Source: Terrabacter sp. Root85 (GTDB taxonomy: Bacteria; Actinomycetota; Actinomycetes; Actinomycetales; Dermatophilaceae). From it: 64,000 bases of DNA. Below are positions 42,482 through 51,277 of the stretch, piece after piece (the first letter of the stretch is position 1; every line of letters begins with the position of its first letter). The notes under the pieces were generated by a model that saw only the letters and a list, made by a program, of their open reading frames with translations, did no database searches and had not been told where the DNA came from. The position numbers and the translations under genes were made by a program. The DNA lies in contig NZ_LMIW01000009.1 in the NCBI RefSeq assembly GCF_001429185.1, positions 62,001-126,000 of the forward strand. Reading direction: 5' to 3'.

Positions 42482-43849
42482 CTAGCCTCGGGCGCGCTCG
42501 TAGCGGGCCAGGGTCTCCTTGCGCTCCTCATCATGGTCGACGACGCGCTGGGGATACTCATGGTCGTACCCGTTGTCGTGCTTCCACGGCTCGTGAGCCG
42601 CGCCACCCGGCAGGTGGGCGAGCTCCGGAACCCAGCGCCGGACGTACTCCCCGTCGGGGTCGAACTTCTTCCCCTGCGTCACGGGGTTGAAGACGCGGAA
42701 GTACGGCGACGCGTCGGTGCCCGTCCCGGCGACCCACTGCCACCCGTGGTTGTTGGAGGCGATGTCGCCGTCGACGAGGTGGTCGAGGAAGTGCTGTGCC
42801 CCGACCGGCCACCAGACGTGGAGGTCCTTGGTGAGGAAGCTCGCCGTGATCATCCTGACGCGGTTGTGCATCCAGCCCTCCGCGAGCAGCTGGCGCATGC
42901 CGGCGTCGACGACGGGGTAGCCGGTGCGCCCCTCGCGCCACACGTCGACGAGCCGGTCGGTCTCGGCGCCCGAGTCGTAGGGCAGCTTCGCGAGCTCGGG
43001 CCGCAGGTCGTGCCACGCCGAGTCCGGGTGGTGCCACAGCACGTCGGCGTAGAACTCGCGCCAGATCAGCTCGGTGACGTAGGTGCTCGCCGCCTGCGAC
43101 CGCCCGGCCGAGTGCGCCGCGATGTCGGCGAGCATCGTGCGGGGGTGGATCTCGCCGTACTTGAGCGGCGCCGACAGCCGACTCGTCGTGTCGAGGTCGG
43201 GACGGTCGCGTTCCTTGTCGTATGCCGTGAGCCCGTCGTGGAGGAAGCTCTCCCACCGCTTGAGCGCGGCGGCCTCGCCGGCCTCGAGCCGGGACAGATC
43301 GGGCACCTCGGGCAGCGGGTCGCTGTGGACGTCCTCGCGCAGCCACGGGATGCGCTTGGGGCGGGCTGCCGGAGCCGGCCGCCCGTGCTCGTGCCATGCC
43401 TTGGAGAAGGGCGTGAAGACCTTGTACGGCGAGCCCGCCTGGTTGACGATGCGACCCGGCCCGACGGCATAGGGCGTCCCTGTGGCGACGAGCTCGCGCC
43501 CGTCCTCGGCGAGGGCCTTCTCGACGGCGTCGTCGCGTCGGCGGCCGTAGGGCGTCGTCTCCCGCGACACGTGCACCTGCGTCGCCCCGACCTCGGCGGC
43601 GAGCGCGGGGATGACGTCGACGGGGTCACCGCGCCGGACGACGAGCGCCCCCCGGGTGTCCTTCGACAGCGATGCGAGGGAGGCGAGCAGTCGCCGGGTG
43701 CGGGGCGTGTCGGTCTCGAGCAGGCGCGGGTCGAGGACGAAGACCGGCAGCACGTGCGAGGCCGCGTCGACCGCCGCGAGCAGCGCCGGGTGGTCGTTCA
43801 GCCGCAGGTCGCGGCGGAACCACAGGATCGACGTCGTCGACGGAGCCAT
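42482..43849 (-). CDS. phrB: Deoxyribodipyrimidine photolyase
   Basis: 455 residues. N-terminal photolyase alpha/beta domain (ILWFRRDLRLNDHPAL) and the C-terminal FAD-binding helical domain with GYPVVDAGMRQLLAEGWMHN and RVRMITASFLTKDL, the FAD-pocket residues of CPD photolyases. Repairs UV-induced pyrimidine dimers using blue light. ATG 43849 overlaps the CFA gene stop (TGATG), with GTG 43852 an alternative. Placement in a CarH-linked operon agrees with light-induced synthesis. Confidence 0.95.
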   Translation of the reverse strand: MAPSTTSILWFRRDLRLNDHPALLAAVDAASHVLPVFVLDPRLLETDTPRTRRLLASLASLSKDTRGALVVRRGDPVDVIPALAAEVGATQVHVSRETTPYGRRRDDAVEKALAEDGRELVATGTPYAVGPGRIVNQAGSPYKVFTPFSKAWHEHGRPAPAARPKRIPWLREDVHSDPLPEVPDLSRLEAGEAAALKRWESFLHDGLTAYDKERDRPDLDTTSRLSAPLKYGEIHPRTMLADIAAHSAGRSQAASTYVTELIWREFYADVLWHHPDSAWHDLRPELAKLPYDSGAETDRLVDVWREGRTGYPVVDAGMRQLLAEGWMHNRVRMITASFLTKDLHVWWPVGAQHFLDHLVDGDIASNNHGWQWVAGTGTDASPYFRVFNPVTQGKKFDPDGEYVRRWVPELAHLPGGAAHEPWKHDNGYDHEYPQRVVDHDEERKETLARYERARG

Positions 43850-45126
43850 CACGAGGCCGCGGCCGCGGCGCCCTCCCGCTCGAAGCGCACCTGGGCCACG
43901 TCGAGGTAGCCGGTCGCGAATCCCGCCTCGCAGTAGGCGAGGTAGAACTCCCACTTGCGGCGGAAGGTCTCATCGAAGCCCAGTGCGTGCACCTCGGGCC
44001 AGCGGGCGAGGAAGGTCTCGCGCCAGCGCCGCAGGGTCTCGGCGTAGTCGGCGCCGAACGCCTCGACGGCCGACATGCGCAGCGTCGTCGCGGCGTCGGT
44101 CGTCTCGCTCATCGCCTGGAGGCTCGGGATGAGCCCGCCGGGGAAGATGTGCTTCTGGATCCAGCCGTAGGAGTGCTTCGTCGCCATGAGCCGCTCGTGC
44201 GACATGAGGATCGCCTGGACGGCCGCGATGCCGCCCGGGGCGAGGCGCTCGTCGATGGTGCGGAAGTAGGTCTCCCAGTACTCCTCGCCGACGGCCTCGA
44301 TCATCTCGACGCTGACGACGGCGTCGTAGACGCCCTCGACCTCGCGGTAGTCCTGGATGCGGATGTCGACGGTGTCGGTGAACCCGGCATCGGCGACGCG
44401 CTGCCGGGCGAGCGCCGCCTGCTCCTTGGAGAGGGTGACGCTCGTGACCGTGGCGCCGCGCCGCGCCGCCTCGAGGGCGAGCGTGCCCCAGCCGGTGCCG
44501 ATCTCGAGCACGCGGCTGTCCTGGCCGACCTTGGCCATGTCGAGGATCGCGTGGACCTTGCGCAGCTGGGCCTCCTCGAAGGACTGCGTGCGCAGCGGCT
44601 CGTCCTCGTCGAAGATCGCCGAGCTGTAGCTCATCGTCTCGTCGAGGAAGGTCGCGAAGAGGTCGTTGGACAGGTCGTAGTGCGCCTCGATGTTGCGGCG
44701 CGAGCCAAGCAGCGAGTTGTTCTGGATGCTCGGGATGCGGCGGTCGACGAAGCCGCGCAGCCGCAGCCACCCCCCGGGGACGGCCGTCGTCATGCGCTCG
44801 GCGAAGGGCATGAGCAGCTCGGCGAGGTCGGTGCCCTCGGCGGCCTTCCAGTCCCCGGCCATGTAGGCCTCGCCGATCCCGATCTTGGGGTGGTGCGCGA
44901 GCCGCTCGAAGACGGCGGTCGGACGCACGATCTCGAGCCCCGGCCGGTCGGTCCGACGCGTGCCGCCACCGAGCAGCGAGCCGTCCGGCATGACGACGTC
45001 GACCGGCACGCGCTTGGCGACCTGGGCGAGGATGCTGCGGGCCAGGCGGGCGCGCACGCACAGGACGCGCAGGGTGGGGCGGCGCAGGCACAGCGGCTGG
45101 GCCATGGTCGGGGACTGGGCGGTCAT
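43849..45126 (-). CDS. Cyclopropane-fatty-acid-synthase-like SAM methyltransferase
   Basis: 425 residues, usual CFA length. The SAM-binding motif is VLEIGTGWGTLALEAA; the GSRRNIEAHYDLSNDLF stretch and the MSYSSAIF segment are diagnostic. CFA synthases add a methylene to unsaturated acyl chains of membrane phospholipids; relatives make methyl-branched or furan fatty acids. The neighbours (FAD oxidoreductase, DUF1365, photolyase) match light- and oxidative-stress clusters of other bacteria in which such enzymes modify lipids, so the cyclopropane product is not certain. ATG 45126 overlaps the DUF1365 stop. Confidence 0.9.
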   Translation of the reverse strand: MTAQSPTMAQPLCLRRPTLRVLCVRARLARSILAQVAKRVPVDVVMPDGSLLGGGTRRTDRPGLEIVRPTAVFERLAHHPKIGIGEAYMAGDWKAAEGTDLAELLMPFAERMTTAVPGGWLRLRGFVDRRIPSIQNNSLLGSRRNIEAHYDLSNDLFATFLDETMSYSSAIFDEDEPLRTQSFEEAQLRKVHAILDMAKVGQDSRVLEIGTGWGTLALEAARRGATVTSVTLSKEQAALARQRVADAGFTDTVDIRIQDYREVEGVYDAVVSVEMIEAVGEEYWETYFRTIDERLAPGGIAAVQAILMSHERLMATKHSYGWIQKHIFPGGLIPSLQAMSETTDAATTLRMSAVEAFGADYAETLRRWRETFLARWPEVHALGFDETFRRKWEFYLAYCEAGFATGYLDVAQVRFEREGAAAAAS

Positions 45127-45878
45127 CGGACGGCCTCCTTGGGGTGTCGGGGGCGGGGCATGACGGGCAGACGGCGCAACCACAGACGGATGCCGTGTAC
45201 CCGGATGAGGGTCGTCACTCTCTGCGTGATGAGGCCGTGACGTCGGACGAGGCGGAGCAGCGCCCGGGTCGTGGCCGGCTCCGGGGTGCCGCGGGTGACG
45301 GCGGTCATGATCCGCTCGCCGTCGCGGTCGAGGGCCACTGTCACGCTCACGGCGCCGGGCTCGAGGACGAGGCGGACGGCATACTCCCCGCGGGTGTCGT
45401 TGAAGGGGGAGACGTAGAAGGCCTTGCCGACGGTCGCCGTGCCGTCGTCGTGCACGTCGAGGAGGTAGGCGTGGCGCTCGCCGTACGTGTTGTGCACCTC
45501 GAAGACGACGGCGAGGAGGGAGCCGTCGGGCCGCAGGCACCAGAAGACCGACAAAGGGTCGAAGGTGTGGCCGAGCACCCGCGCGTTGGCGAGCATGAGG
45601 ACACGGTCCTCGGCGGCCAGCGACACATCGCGCGCCGCGAGGAAGCGCTCGACGTCGCCGCGGATGCCGCCGCCGAGCCGACCCCCGTCGAGGTGGTCGC
45701 GCACGTCGAAGCGCGCGAGCAGCCTTGCGGGCCAGGGGAGCCGGGGAAGATGGTCGACGTCGACGAGCCACTGGTAGTGGCCGTAGGTGAAACTGTGGTG
45801 CAGCGGGGTGCGGCGCGAGTGGGCCACGGTGCCGTCGACGAGCGCGGGCACCTCGGGCGGTGTCAGGACGGCCGTCAC
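45123..45878 (-). CDS. DUF1365 family protein
   Basis: 251 residues. Conserved segments include PLHHSFTYGHYQWLVDVD near the N terminus, HTFDPLSVFWCLRPDGS in the middle and KAFYVSPFNDTRGEYAVR later. DUF1365 proteins accompany CFA synthase and FAD oxidoreductase genes and are presumed to take part in lipid modification, with unknown biochemistry. GTG 45878 overlaps the FAD oxidoreductase stop (GTGA), and the end overlaps the CFA ATG (ATGA): full translational coupling on both sides. Confidence 0.85.
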   Translation of the reverse strand: MTAVLTPPEVPALVDGTVAHSRRTPLHHSFTYGHYQWLVDVDHLPRLPWPARLLARFDVRDHLDGGRLGGGIRGDVERFLAARDVSLAAEDRVLMLANARVLGHTFDPLSVFWCLRPDGSLLAVVFEVHNTYGERHAYLLDVHDDGTATVGKAFYVSPFNDTRGEYAVRLVLEPGAVSVTVALDRDGERIMTAVTRGTPEPATTRALLRLVRRHGLITQRVTTLIRVHGIRLWLRRLPVMPRPRHPKEAVR

Positions 45879-47158
45879 CAGCGCACCCCGAAGGACTCGG
45901 CGGCTTCCACGCCGGAGCGGCACCCGTCCTCGTGGAAACCCCAGCCGAGGTGTGCGCCGGCGAAGGCCAGGCGGTCGCCGCCGCCCTCGCGCAGGTGCGA
46001 CGCGGCCTCGACGGCCTCACGCGTGAAGATCGGGTGGTCGTAGGACATCCGCGCCGTCACGAGCGACTCGTCGATGCTGCCGGCCGGGTTGAGCGTCACG
46101 ACGTGGTCGTCGGCGTCGGTGATGCCCTGGAGGCGGTTCATCCAGTAGCTGACGGTGACGTCGGGGGCCGGGGCGTCACACGCGTGCATGCGGTAGTTCC
46201 AGGAGGCCTTGGCCTGGCGCGGCTTCGGCAGGACCGAGGAGTCGCGGTGCAGCCAGGTCTCGTTGCGGGAGTAGCGGATCGCCGAGAGGTCACGCTTCTC
46301 GTCGGGCGTCGCGTCGGCGAGCAGGTCGAGGGCCTGGTCTGCGTGCGTGGCGATGACGGCGCGGTCGAACGTCGCCGTCCGGCCGTCGCGCACGAGCACG
46401 TCCACGCCGTCGTCGTGCCTCGTCACGGCGGTCACCGGGCTCTCCTTGCGCACGTCGGGCAGGCGCTCGACGAGCCGGTCGACGTAGGTCGCCGACCCGC
46501 CGGTGACGGTGCGCCACGTGGGCGACCCCGTCACCGTCAGCATCCCGTGGTGGTCGAGGAACCGGAAGAGATGACGCGCCGGGTAGGACGACGCGTCGAG
46601 GTCGCCGCACGACCAGACGCAGGCCACGAGCGGGATCGCGAAGTGGCGCACGAAGTAGTCGGAGAAGCCCTCGACGGCGAGGAACTCGCCCCACGTCGGG
46701 TCCTGCGAGTCATCGGCGAGCAGGGCGCGCGCTGCCGCGTGGAAGCGCGGGACGTCGCGGAGCATGCGGATGAAGCGGGGGTCGGCGAGGCGGCGCTTCT
46801 GGGCGAACATCCCCTTGGGACCGCGTCCACCGGCATACGACAGGCCGCACCCCTCGCACGTGATGCTCATGCTCATCTCGGTCGGCTGGGTCGGCACGTC
46901 GAGCTCGCTGAAGAGGCGGAGCAGGTGCGGGTAGGTCTTCTCGTTGTGCACGATGAAGCCGCTGTCGATGCGCAGGCTGCCGTCGCGCCCGGGGACGTCA
47001 TGGGTGTGCGCGTGCCCGCCGAGGCGGGTGTCGCTCTCGTAGAGGGTCACGTCGTGCGTCGCGCTGAGGACGTGGGCGGCGGTCAGGCCGGACACGCCCG
47101 CGCCGATGACGGCTGCGGTCGGTCTGGTCGACGGTGTGGGTCGGTTCGGTCGAGTCAC
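45875..47158 (-). CDS. FAD-dependent oxidoreductase (amine-oxidase-like; lipid-modification partner)
   Basis: 427 residues. Rossmann FAD motif AVIGAGVSGLTAAHVL at the N terminus, followed by a TLYESDTRLGGHAHT segment; the family includes desaturase/amine-oxidase-like enzymes. In clusters with CFA synthase and DUF1365 this class has been linked to oxidation of methylated or cyclopropane fatty acids, for example towards furan fatty acids in some proteobacteria; the substrate here is inferred. GTG 47158 has an excellent AGGAGG site. First gene of the minus-strand light operon; the promoter is at 47272-47301. Confidence 0.85.
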   Translation of the reverse strand: MTRPNRPTPSTRPTAAVIGAGVSGLTAAHVLSATHDVTLYESDTRLGGHAHTHDVPGRDGSLRIDSGFIVHNEKTYPHLLRLFSELDVPTQPTEMSMSITCEGCGLSYAGGRGPKGMFAQKRRLADPRFIRMLRDVPRFHAAARALLADDSQDPTWGEFLAVEGFSDYFVRHFAIPLVACVWSCGDLDASSYPARHLFRFLDHHGMLTVTGSPTWRTVTGGSATYVDRLVERLPDVRKESPVTAVTRHDDGVDVLVRDGRTATFDRAVIATHADQALDLLADATPDEKRDLSAIRYSRNETWLHRDSSVLPKPRQAKASWNYRMHACDAPAPDVTVSYWMNRLQGITDADDHVVTLNPAGSIDESLVTARMSYDHPIFTREAVEAASHLREGGGDRLAFAGAHLGWGFHEDGCRSGVEAAESFGVRW

Positions 47159-47252
47159 CGAGGCCTCCTGGCTGATGTGGTCCCGTGTGGTTCGGCGCGG
47201 AGCCCCGACCGGATGGTTCGACGGTTTTGAGTGATGGCGGTCGCGTCGTGCG

Positions 47253-47304
47253 TTGTCCATCCTTCGTCCACACCGTAGAGTGGCTGTTCAAGGTCTGTCA
47301 AAGG
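47253..47304. promoter_or_regulatory. Divergent promoters with direct repeats for CarH
   Basis: Minus strand: TTGACA (47296-47301) and TACGGT (47272-47277) with an 18-base spacer drive the oxidoreductase-photolyase operon. Plus strand: TTGTCC (47253-47258) and TAGAGT (47276-47281), 17-base spacer, drive the SRPBCC-carH genes. The -10 elements overlap. Two direct repeats, TGTTCAAGG (47285-47293) and TGTCAAAGG (47296-47304), are 11 bases apart, the repeat spacing known for CarH operators, and cover the minus -35 and the likely plus start. CarH bound in the dark would silence both; light would release it. Binding is inferred. Confidence 0.55.
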
Positions 47305-47315
47305 TTGGAGAAGGC

Positions 47316-47771
47316 ATGGAGATCGAGCGCAGCGTCACGGTGGCACACCCGGTCGACCGCGTCTTCGCCTACCTCAGCGACTTCACGAACACCACGGAAT
47401 GGGACCCCGGGACCGTCCGCACCGAGCGCGTCTCGGGCGACGGCGGCCTCGGCACCCGCTACCACAACGTGTCGAAGTTCCTCGGCCGTGAGACCGAGCT
47501 CGACTACATGGTCATCGAGCACGTCCCCGACGAGCGGTTCGCGCTGCGGGGCGAGAACGCGACGGTCGTCGCCAAGGACACGATGACCTTCGTGCGCACC
47601 GTGACGGGCTCGGGAGCAGCCTCGAGCGAGGGCACGACGGTGACCTACCGGGCGGACTTCGAGTTCAAGGGCATCGCCAAGCTCGCCGCACCGTTGCTCG
47701 CGCCGGCCTTCAAGAAGCTCGGCGACGAGGCCGAGCAGGGCATGCGAGACGCGTTGAGCAGGCTGGGGTAG
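47316..47771 (+). CDS. SRPBCC (START-like) family protein
   Basis: 151 residues. Begins MEIERSVTVAHPVDRVFAYL and has the following DFTNTTEWDPG segment typical of polyketide-cyclase/coenzyme-Q10-type SRPBCC domains, which bind hydrophobic ligands in a deep cavity. Role unknown; a lipid or pigment ligand fits the locus. ATG 47316 follows a GGAGAAGG site. It lies 3 bases upstream of the carH start, so the two are co-transcribed. Confidence 0.82.
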   Translation: MEIERSVTVAHPVDRVFAYLSDFTNTTEWDPGTVRTERVSGDGGLGTRYHNVSKFLGRETELDYMVIEHVPDERFALRGENATVVAKDTMTFVRTVTGSGAASSEGTTVTYRADFEFKGIAKLAAPLLAPAFKKLGDEAEQGMRDALSRLG

Positions 47772-47774
47772 CGG

Positions 47775-48710
47775 ATGTACACCATCAAGCGTGCCGCGGA
47801 GCTGACCGGGATCAGCGTCGCCACCCTGCGCGCCTGGGAGCGCCGCTACGGCGTCGTCAGCCCGCAGCGCTCCGACGGCGGCTACCGCCTCTACGGCCCC
47901 GAGGACGTCCGCGCCCTCGCGATCATGAACTCCCTCGTCAACGAGGGCTGGTCGGCCCGTGAGGCCGCCGCCGAGACGACCCGGCGGCTCTCGAGCCGCG
48001 ACCCCGCCGGTCGAGAGGCACCCTTCGGTCGCGCCGACCGCGAGGGCCGCGGCGGCCGCGTCGCACCGCTGCGCCCAGGTGGGCGCTACCAGTCCGAGGA
48101 CGCCGAGGCGTTCGTCCGTGCGGCCGAGCGGCTCGACTCCGCGTCCGCGTCGGCGGTGCTCGATGCGCGCTTCGCGCTCGGCACCTTCGAGCACGTCGTC
48201 GACGACTGGCTCATGCCGACCCTCCAGCTCGTCGGTGAGGAGTGGGCGCACGGCCGGCTCACCGTCGCCGGTGAGCACCTCGTGTCGTATGCCGTCCAGC
48301 GCCGTCTCGCGGCCGCCTATGAAGCCGCGTCTGGCCGGGTCGACGGCCCGACCCTCCTCATCGGCCTGCCGCCCGGTGCCCGTCACGAGCTCGGCCTGCT
48401 GGCCTTCGCCGTGGCCGCGCGTCGGGCCGGCTTCGCGACGGTCTACGTCGGCGCCGACCTGCCCGTCGAGGACTGGCTGCGCGCCATCGAGGCGCGGGGG
48501 GCCACCGGCATGGTCATGGCCGTGCCGCGCGACATCGACATCACCGCGGCGCAGGAGATCGTCGACACCGTGGCCCGCGTCCACCCGGAGGTCGTCATCG
48601 GGCTCGGCGGCAGCCAGCAGAACGAGATCAACGGACCCTGCGTGCACCTCGGCCACTCGATCACCGTCGCGGTGGGCGAGATGACGCGCCGCCTGCGCAT
48701 CCCCGCCTGA
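47775..48710 (+). CDS. carH: CarH/LitR-type B12-dependent light-responsive MerR regulator
   Basis: 311 residues. MerR helix-turn-helix (MYTIKRAAELTGISVATLRA, then WERRYG) at the N terminus; after a linker of about 60 residues come the CarH helical bundle with W-x9-EH (WAHGRLTVAGEH, near residue 155) and a B12-binding Rossmann domain with GARHELGL (HxxG). These are the residues that hold adenosylcobalamin in CarH. In the dark the AdoCbl-bound tetramer represses; light splits the Co-C bond and releases DNA (established for the family). The targets are probably the divergent photolyase-lipid operon and its own. cobK starts 2 bases after its stop. Confidence 0.9.
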   Translation: MYTIKRAAELTGISVATLRAWERRYGVVSPQRSDGGYRLYGPEDVRALAIMNSLVNEGWSAREAAAETTRRLSSRDPAGREAPFGRADREGRGGRVAPLRPGGRYQSEDAEAFVRAAERLDSASASAVLDARFALGTFEHVVDDWLMPTLQLVGEEWAHGRLTVAGEHLVSYAVQRRLAAAYEAASGRVDGPTLLIGLPPGARHELGLLAFAVAARRAGFATVYVGADLPVEDWLRAIEARGATGMVMAVPRDIDITAAQEIVDTVARVHPEVVIGLGGSQQNEINGPCVHLGHSITVAVGEMTRRLRIPA

Positions 48711-48712
48711 CC

Positions 48713-49453
48713 GTGCGCGTCCTCGTCCTCGGGGGCACGGGGGAGGCGCGGGACCTCGCAGGTCGCCTCGTCGAGCGCGGCGACGCCGTCGTGTCGAGCC
48801 TCGCGGGCCGGGTCAGCGCGCCGGCCCTGCCGGTCGGCGAGGTGCGCACCGGCGGCTTCGGCGGTGTCGACGGCCTCGCCGACCACCTCGTGGCGCACGG
48901 CTACGACGTCGTCGTCGACGCGACCCACCCGTTCGCCGCGCAGATCACGGGCAACGCCGTCGCCGCCTGCGGCCGGGTCGGCGTGCCGCTCGTCCGACTC
49001 CAGCGACCGGGGTGGTCGCGCCACCCGCTCGCCGGGGCGTTCACCTGGGTCGACGACGTCGAGGCCGCGCGGGTCGCGGCCGAGGCCCTCGGGGTCCGGC
49101 CGTTCCTCACGACCGGGCGCCAGCAGCTCGAGACCTTCGCCGCGTGGGACGACCGCTACGTCCTGGCGCGTGTCGTCGACCCGCCCGACTGGGACGTGCC
49201 CTCCTCCTGGGAGGTGCTGCGGGCGCGCGGGCCCTACCCCTACGCCGCCGAGCGCGAGCTCCTCGAGAGCCGGGCCGTCGACGTACTCCTCACCAAGGAC
49301 TCCGGCGGCGCCCTGACAGAGGCCAAGCTCGGTGCCGCCCACGACCTCGGCGTGCCCGTCGTCGTCGTGCGACGACCGCCGGTGCCCGGCGGCGTGGCCG
49401 TCGTCGAGTCGGTGGGGGAGGCCCTCGGCGCGATCGACGCGAAACGGGCCTGA
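48713..49453 (+). CDS. cobK: Precorrin-6A reductase
   Basis: NADPH-dependent reduction of precorrin-6A to precorrin-6B in the aerobic cobalamin pathway. 246 residues, usual length; N-terminal VLVLGGTGEARDLAGRL nucleotide-binding motif, VVDATHPFAAQI and VLLTKDSGGALTEAK late in the protein are diagnostic. GTG 48713 starts 2 bases after the carH stop, so B12 synthesis and the B12 photoreceptor are probably on one mRNA. Product passes to CobL, encoded at 60.6 kb. Confidence 0.9.
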   Translation: MRVLVLGGTGEARDLAGRLVERGDAVVSSLAGRVSAPALPVGEVRTGGFGGVDGLADHLVAHGYDVVVDATHPFAAQITGNAVAACGRVGVPLVRLQRPGWSRHPLAGAFTWVDDVEAARVAAEALGVRPFLTTGRQQLETFAAWDDRYVLARVVDPPDWDVPSSWEVLRARGPYPYAAERELLESRAVDVLLTKDSGGALTEAKLGAAHDLGVPVVVVRRPPVPGGVAVVESVGEALGAIDAKRA

Positions 49454-49482
49454 CGGCATACGACCTCGCGTACGTTCGAGAG

Positions 49483-51267
49483 GTGACGGCGGACCTGCAG
49501 CAGCGGGCGCGGTGGGAGCGGCTGCTCCCGGGTGTGGCGGTGCTGCGCCGCTACGACAAGGTGTGGTTGCGCGGCGACGTGCTCGGCGGCATCACGGTCG
49601 CCGCCTACCTCGTGCCCCAGGTGCTCGCCTACGCCGAGGTGGCCGGGCTTCCCGCGGTCAGCGGGCTGTGGGCCGTCGGGCCGGGACTGCTCGTCTACGC
49701 GGTGCTCGGGTCGTCGCGACAGCTGTCCGTCGGGCCCGAGTCGACGACCGCGCTCATGACGGCTGCCGGCGTGGGTGCGCTCGTGACGGCCGGCGGGGGC
49801 ATGGCGATGCGCCAGGAGATGGCTGCGCTCCTCGCGATCGCCGTCGGGCTCATCTGCCTCGTCGGCTTCGTGACGCGGCTCGGCTTCCTCTCCGACCTGC
49901 TGTCGAAGCCGGTGCTCGTCGGCTACATGGCCGGCATCGCGGCACTCATGATCGTCAGCCAGATCGGCAAGGTGACCGGGCTCCACGTCGAGGGCGACTC
50001 CTTCCTCCAGGAGGTGAGGTATGCCGTCACGCACCTCGGCGACGTCCAGGTGCCGACGGTGCTGCTGTCGCTGGGCGTGCTCGTCGTGCTCTTCGCCTTC
50101 CAGCGCTTCGCGCCGCTCTGGCCGGGGCCGCTCATCGCGATGCTCGGGGCGACGGTGGTCGCCGCCGTCCTCGACCTCGCCGACCGTTTCGGGATCACGC
50201 TCGTCGGCCCCGTGCCGGAGGGGCTCCCGTCCTTCTCGCTGCCAAACGTGTCCGACGTCGACGTGTGGGCCCTGCTGCCTGCGGCCCTGGGCGTCGCGGT
50301 CGTCGCCTACTCGGACAACGTGCTGACCGGGCGGGCCTTCGCCGGTCGCCACCGCGAGACCATCGACAGCGACCAGGAGTTCCTGGCCCTCGGCGGCGCC
50401 AACGTCGCGACCGGCCTGCTGCAGGGCTTCCCGATCAGCTCGAGCGGCAGCCGCACCGTCATCGCCGACTCGATGGGGGCACGCACCCAGCTGCACTCCC
50501 TCGTCTCGCTCGTCCTCGTCATCGCGACCCTGCTCTGGCTCGGGCCGGTCATCGCGGCCTTCCCCACCGCGGCGCTCGGCGCCGTCGTCGTCTACGCCGC
50601 GATCCGCCTCGTCGACATCGCCGAGATGCGGCGCATCGGCGCGTTCCGGCGCAGCGAGCTCGTGCTGGCGCTCGCGACGACCGCCGCCGTGCTCCTCTTC
50701 GGGGTGCTGCCCGGCATCGGGGCGGCGATCGCGCTCTCGGTGCTCGACCTGCTGCGCCGCATCGTCCACCCGCACGACGGGGTCCTCGGCTACGTGCCCG
50801 ACGTCGCGGGCATGCACGACGTCGACGACCACCCGGACGCCGTGCAGGTGCCCGGACTCGTCGTCTACCGCTACGACTCGCCCCTCTTCTTCGCCAACTC
50901 CGACGACTTCGTCAGCCGTGCCCTCAAGGTCGTCGACGAGGCGACCCGCCACGCACGGGTCGAGTGGTTCCTGCTCAACGCCGAGGCCAACACCGAGGTC
51001 GACCTCACGGCGGTCGACGCGCTCGAGACGCTGCGCTCGACGCTCTCGGACCGGGAGATCCGCTTCGCCATGGCCCGGGTCAAGGAGGACATGCGGCTCT
51101 CGCTCGAGGCGGGTGGCTTCATCGACAAGGTCGGGACGGACCTCATCTTCCCGACGCTGCCGACCGCCGTGGCCGCGTATGCCGCGTGGTACGAGCGCGA
51201 GCACGGCTCTGGTCCGCCCGGGCTCCGGATCCCACCCGTGCCGGTCCAGCCCGAGCCCGACGCCTAG
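49483..51267 (+). CDS. SulP-family anion transporter with STAS domain
   Basis: 594 residues. The SulP transporter domain of about 12 helices (DVLGGITVAAYLVPQVLAYA; FPISSSGSRTVI) is followed by a C-terminal STAS domain (about residues 450-560; ANSDDFVSRALKVVDEA). Members carry sulfate, bicarbonate or other anions; substrate unknown here. GTG 49483 was chosen; the frame is open further upstream only through the cobK gene. It follows cobK by 29 bases in the same orientation. No tie to cobalamin is obvious. Confidence 0.85.
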   Translation: MTADLQQRARWERLLPGVAVLRRYDKVWLRGDVLGGITVAAYLVPQVLAYAEVAGLPAVSGLWAVGPGLLVYAVLGSSRQLSVGPESTTALMTAAGVGALVTAGGGMAMRQEMAALLAIAVGLICLVGFVTRLGFLSDLLSKPVLVGYMAGIAALMIVSQIGKVTGLHVEGDSFLQEVRYAVTHLGDVQVPTVLLSLGVLVVLFAFQRFAPLWPGPLIAMLGATVVAAVLDLADRFGITLVGPVPEGLPSFSLPNVSDVDVWALLPAALGVAVVAYSDNVLTGRAFAGRHRETIDSDQEFLALGGANVATGLLQGFPISSSGSRTVIADSMGARTQLHSLVSLVLVIATLLWLGPVIAAFPTAALGAVVVYAAIRLVDIAEMRRIGAFRRSELVLALATTAAVLLFGVLPGIGAAIALSVLDLLRRIVHPHDGVLGYVPDVAGMHDVDDHPDAVQVPGLVVYRYDSPLFFANSDDFVSRALKVVDEATRHARVEWFLLNAEANTEVDLTAVDALETLRSTLSDREIRFAMARVKEDMRLSLEAGGFIDKVGTDLIFPTLPTAVAAYAAWYEREHGSGPPGLRIPPVPVQPEPDA

Positions 51268-51277
51268 CCTGGCCGGC

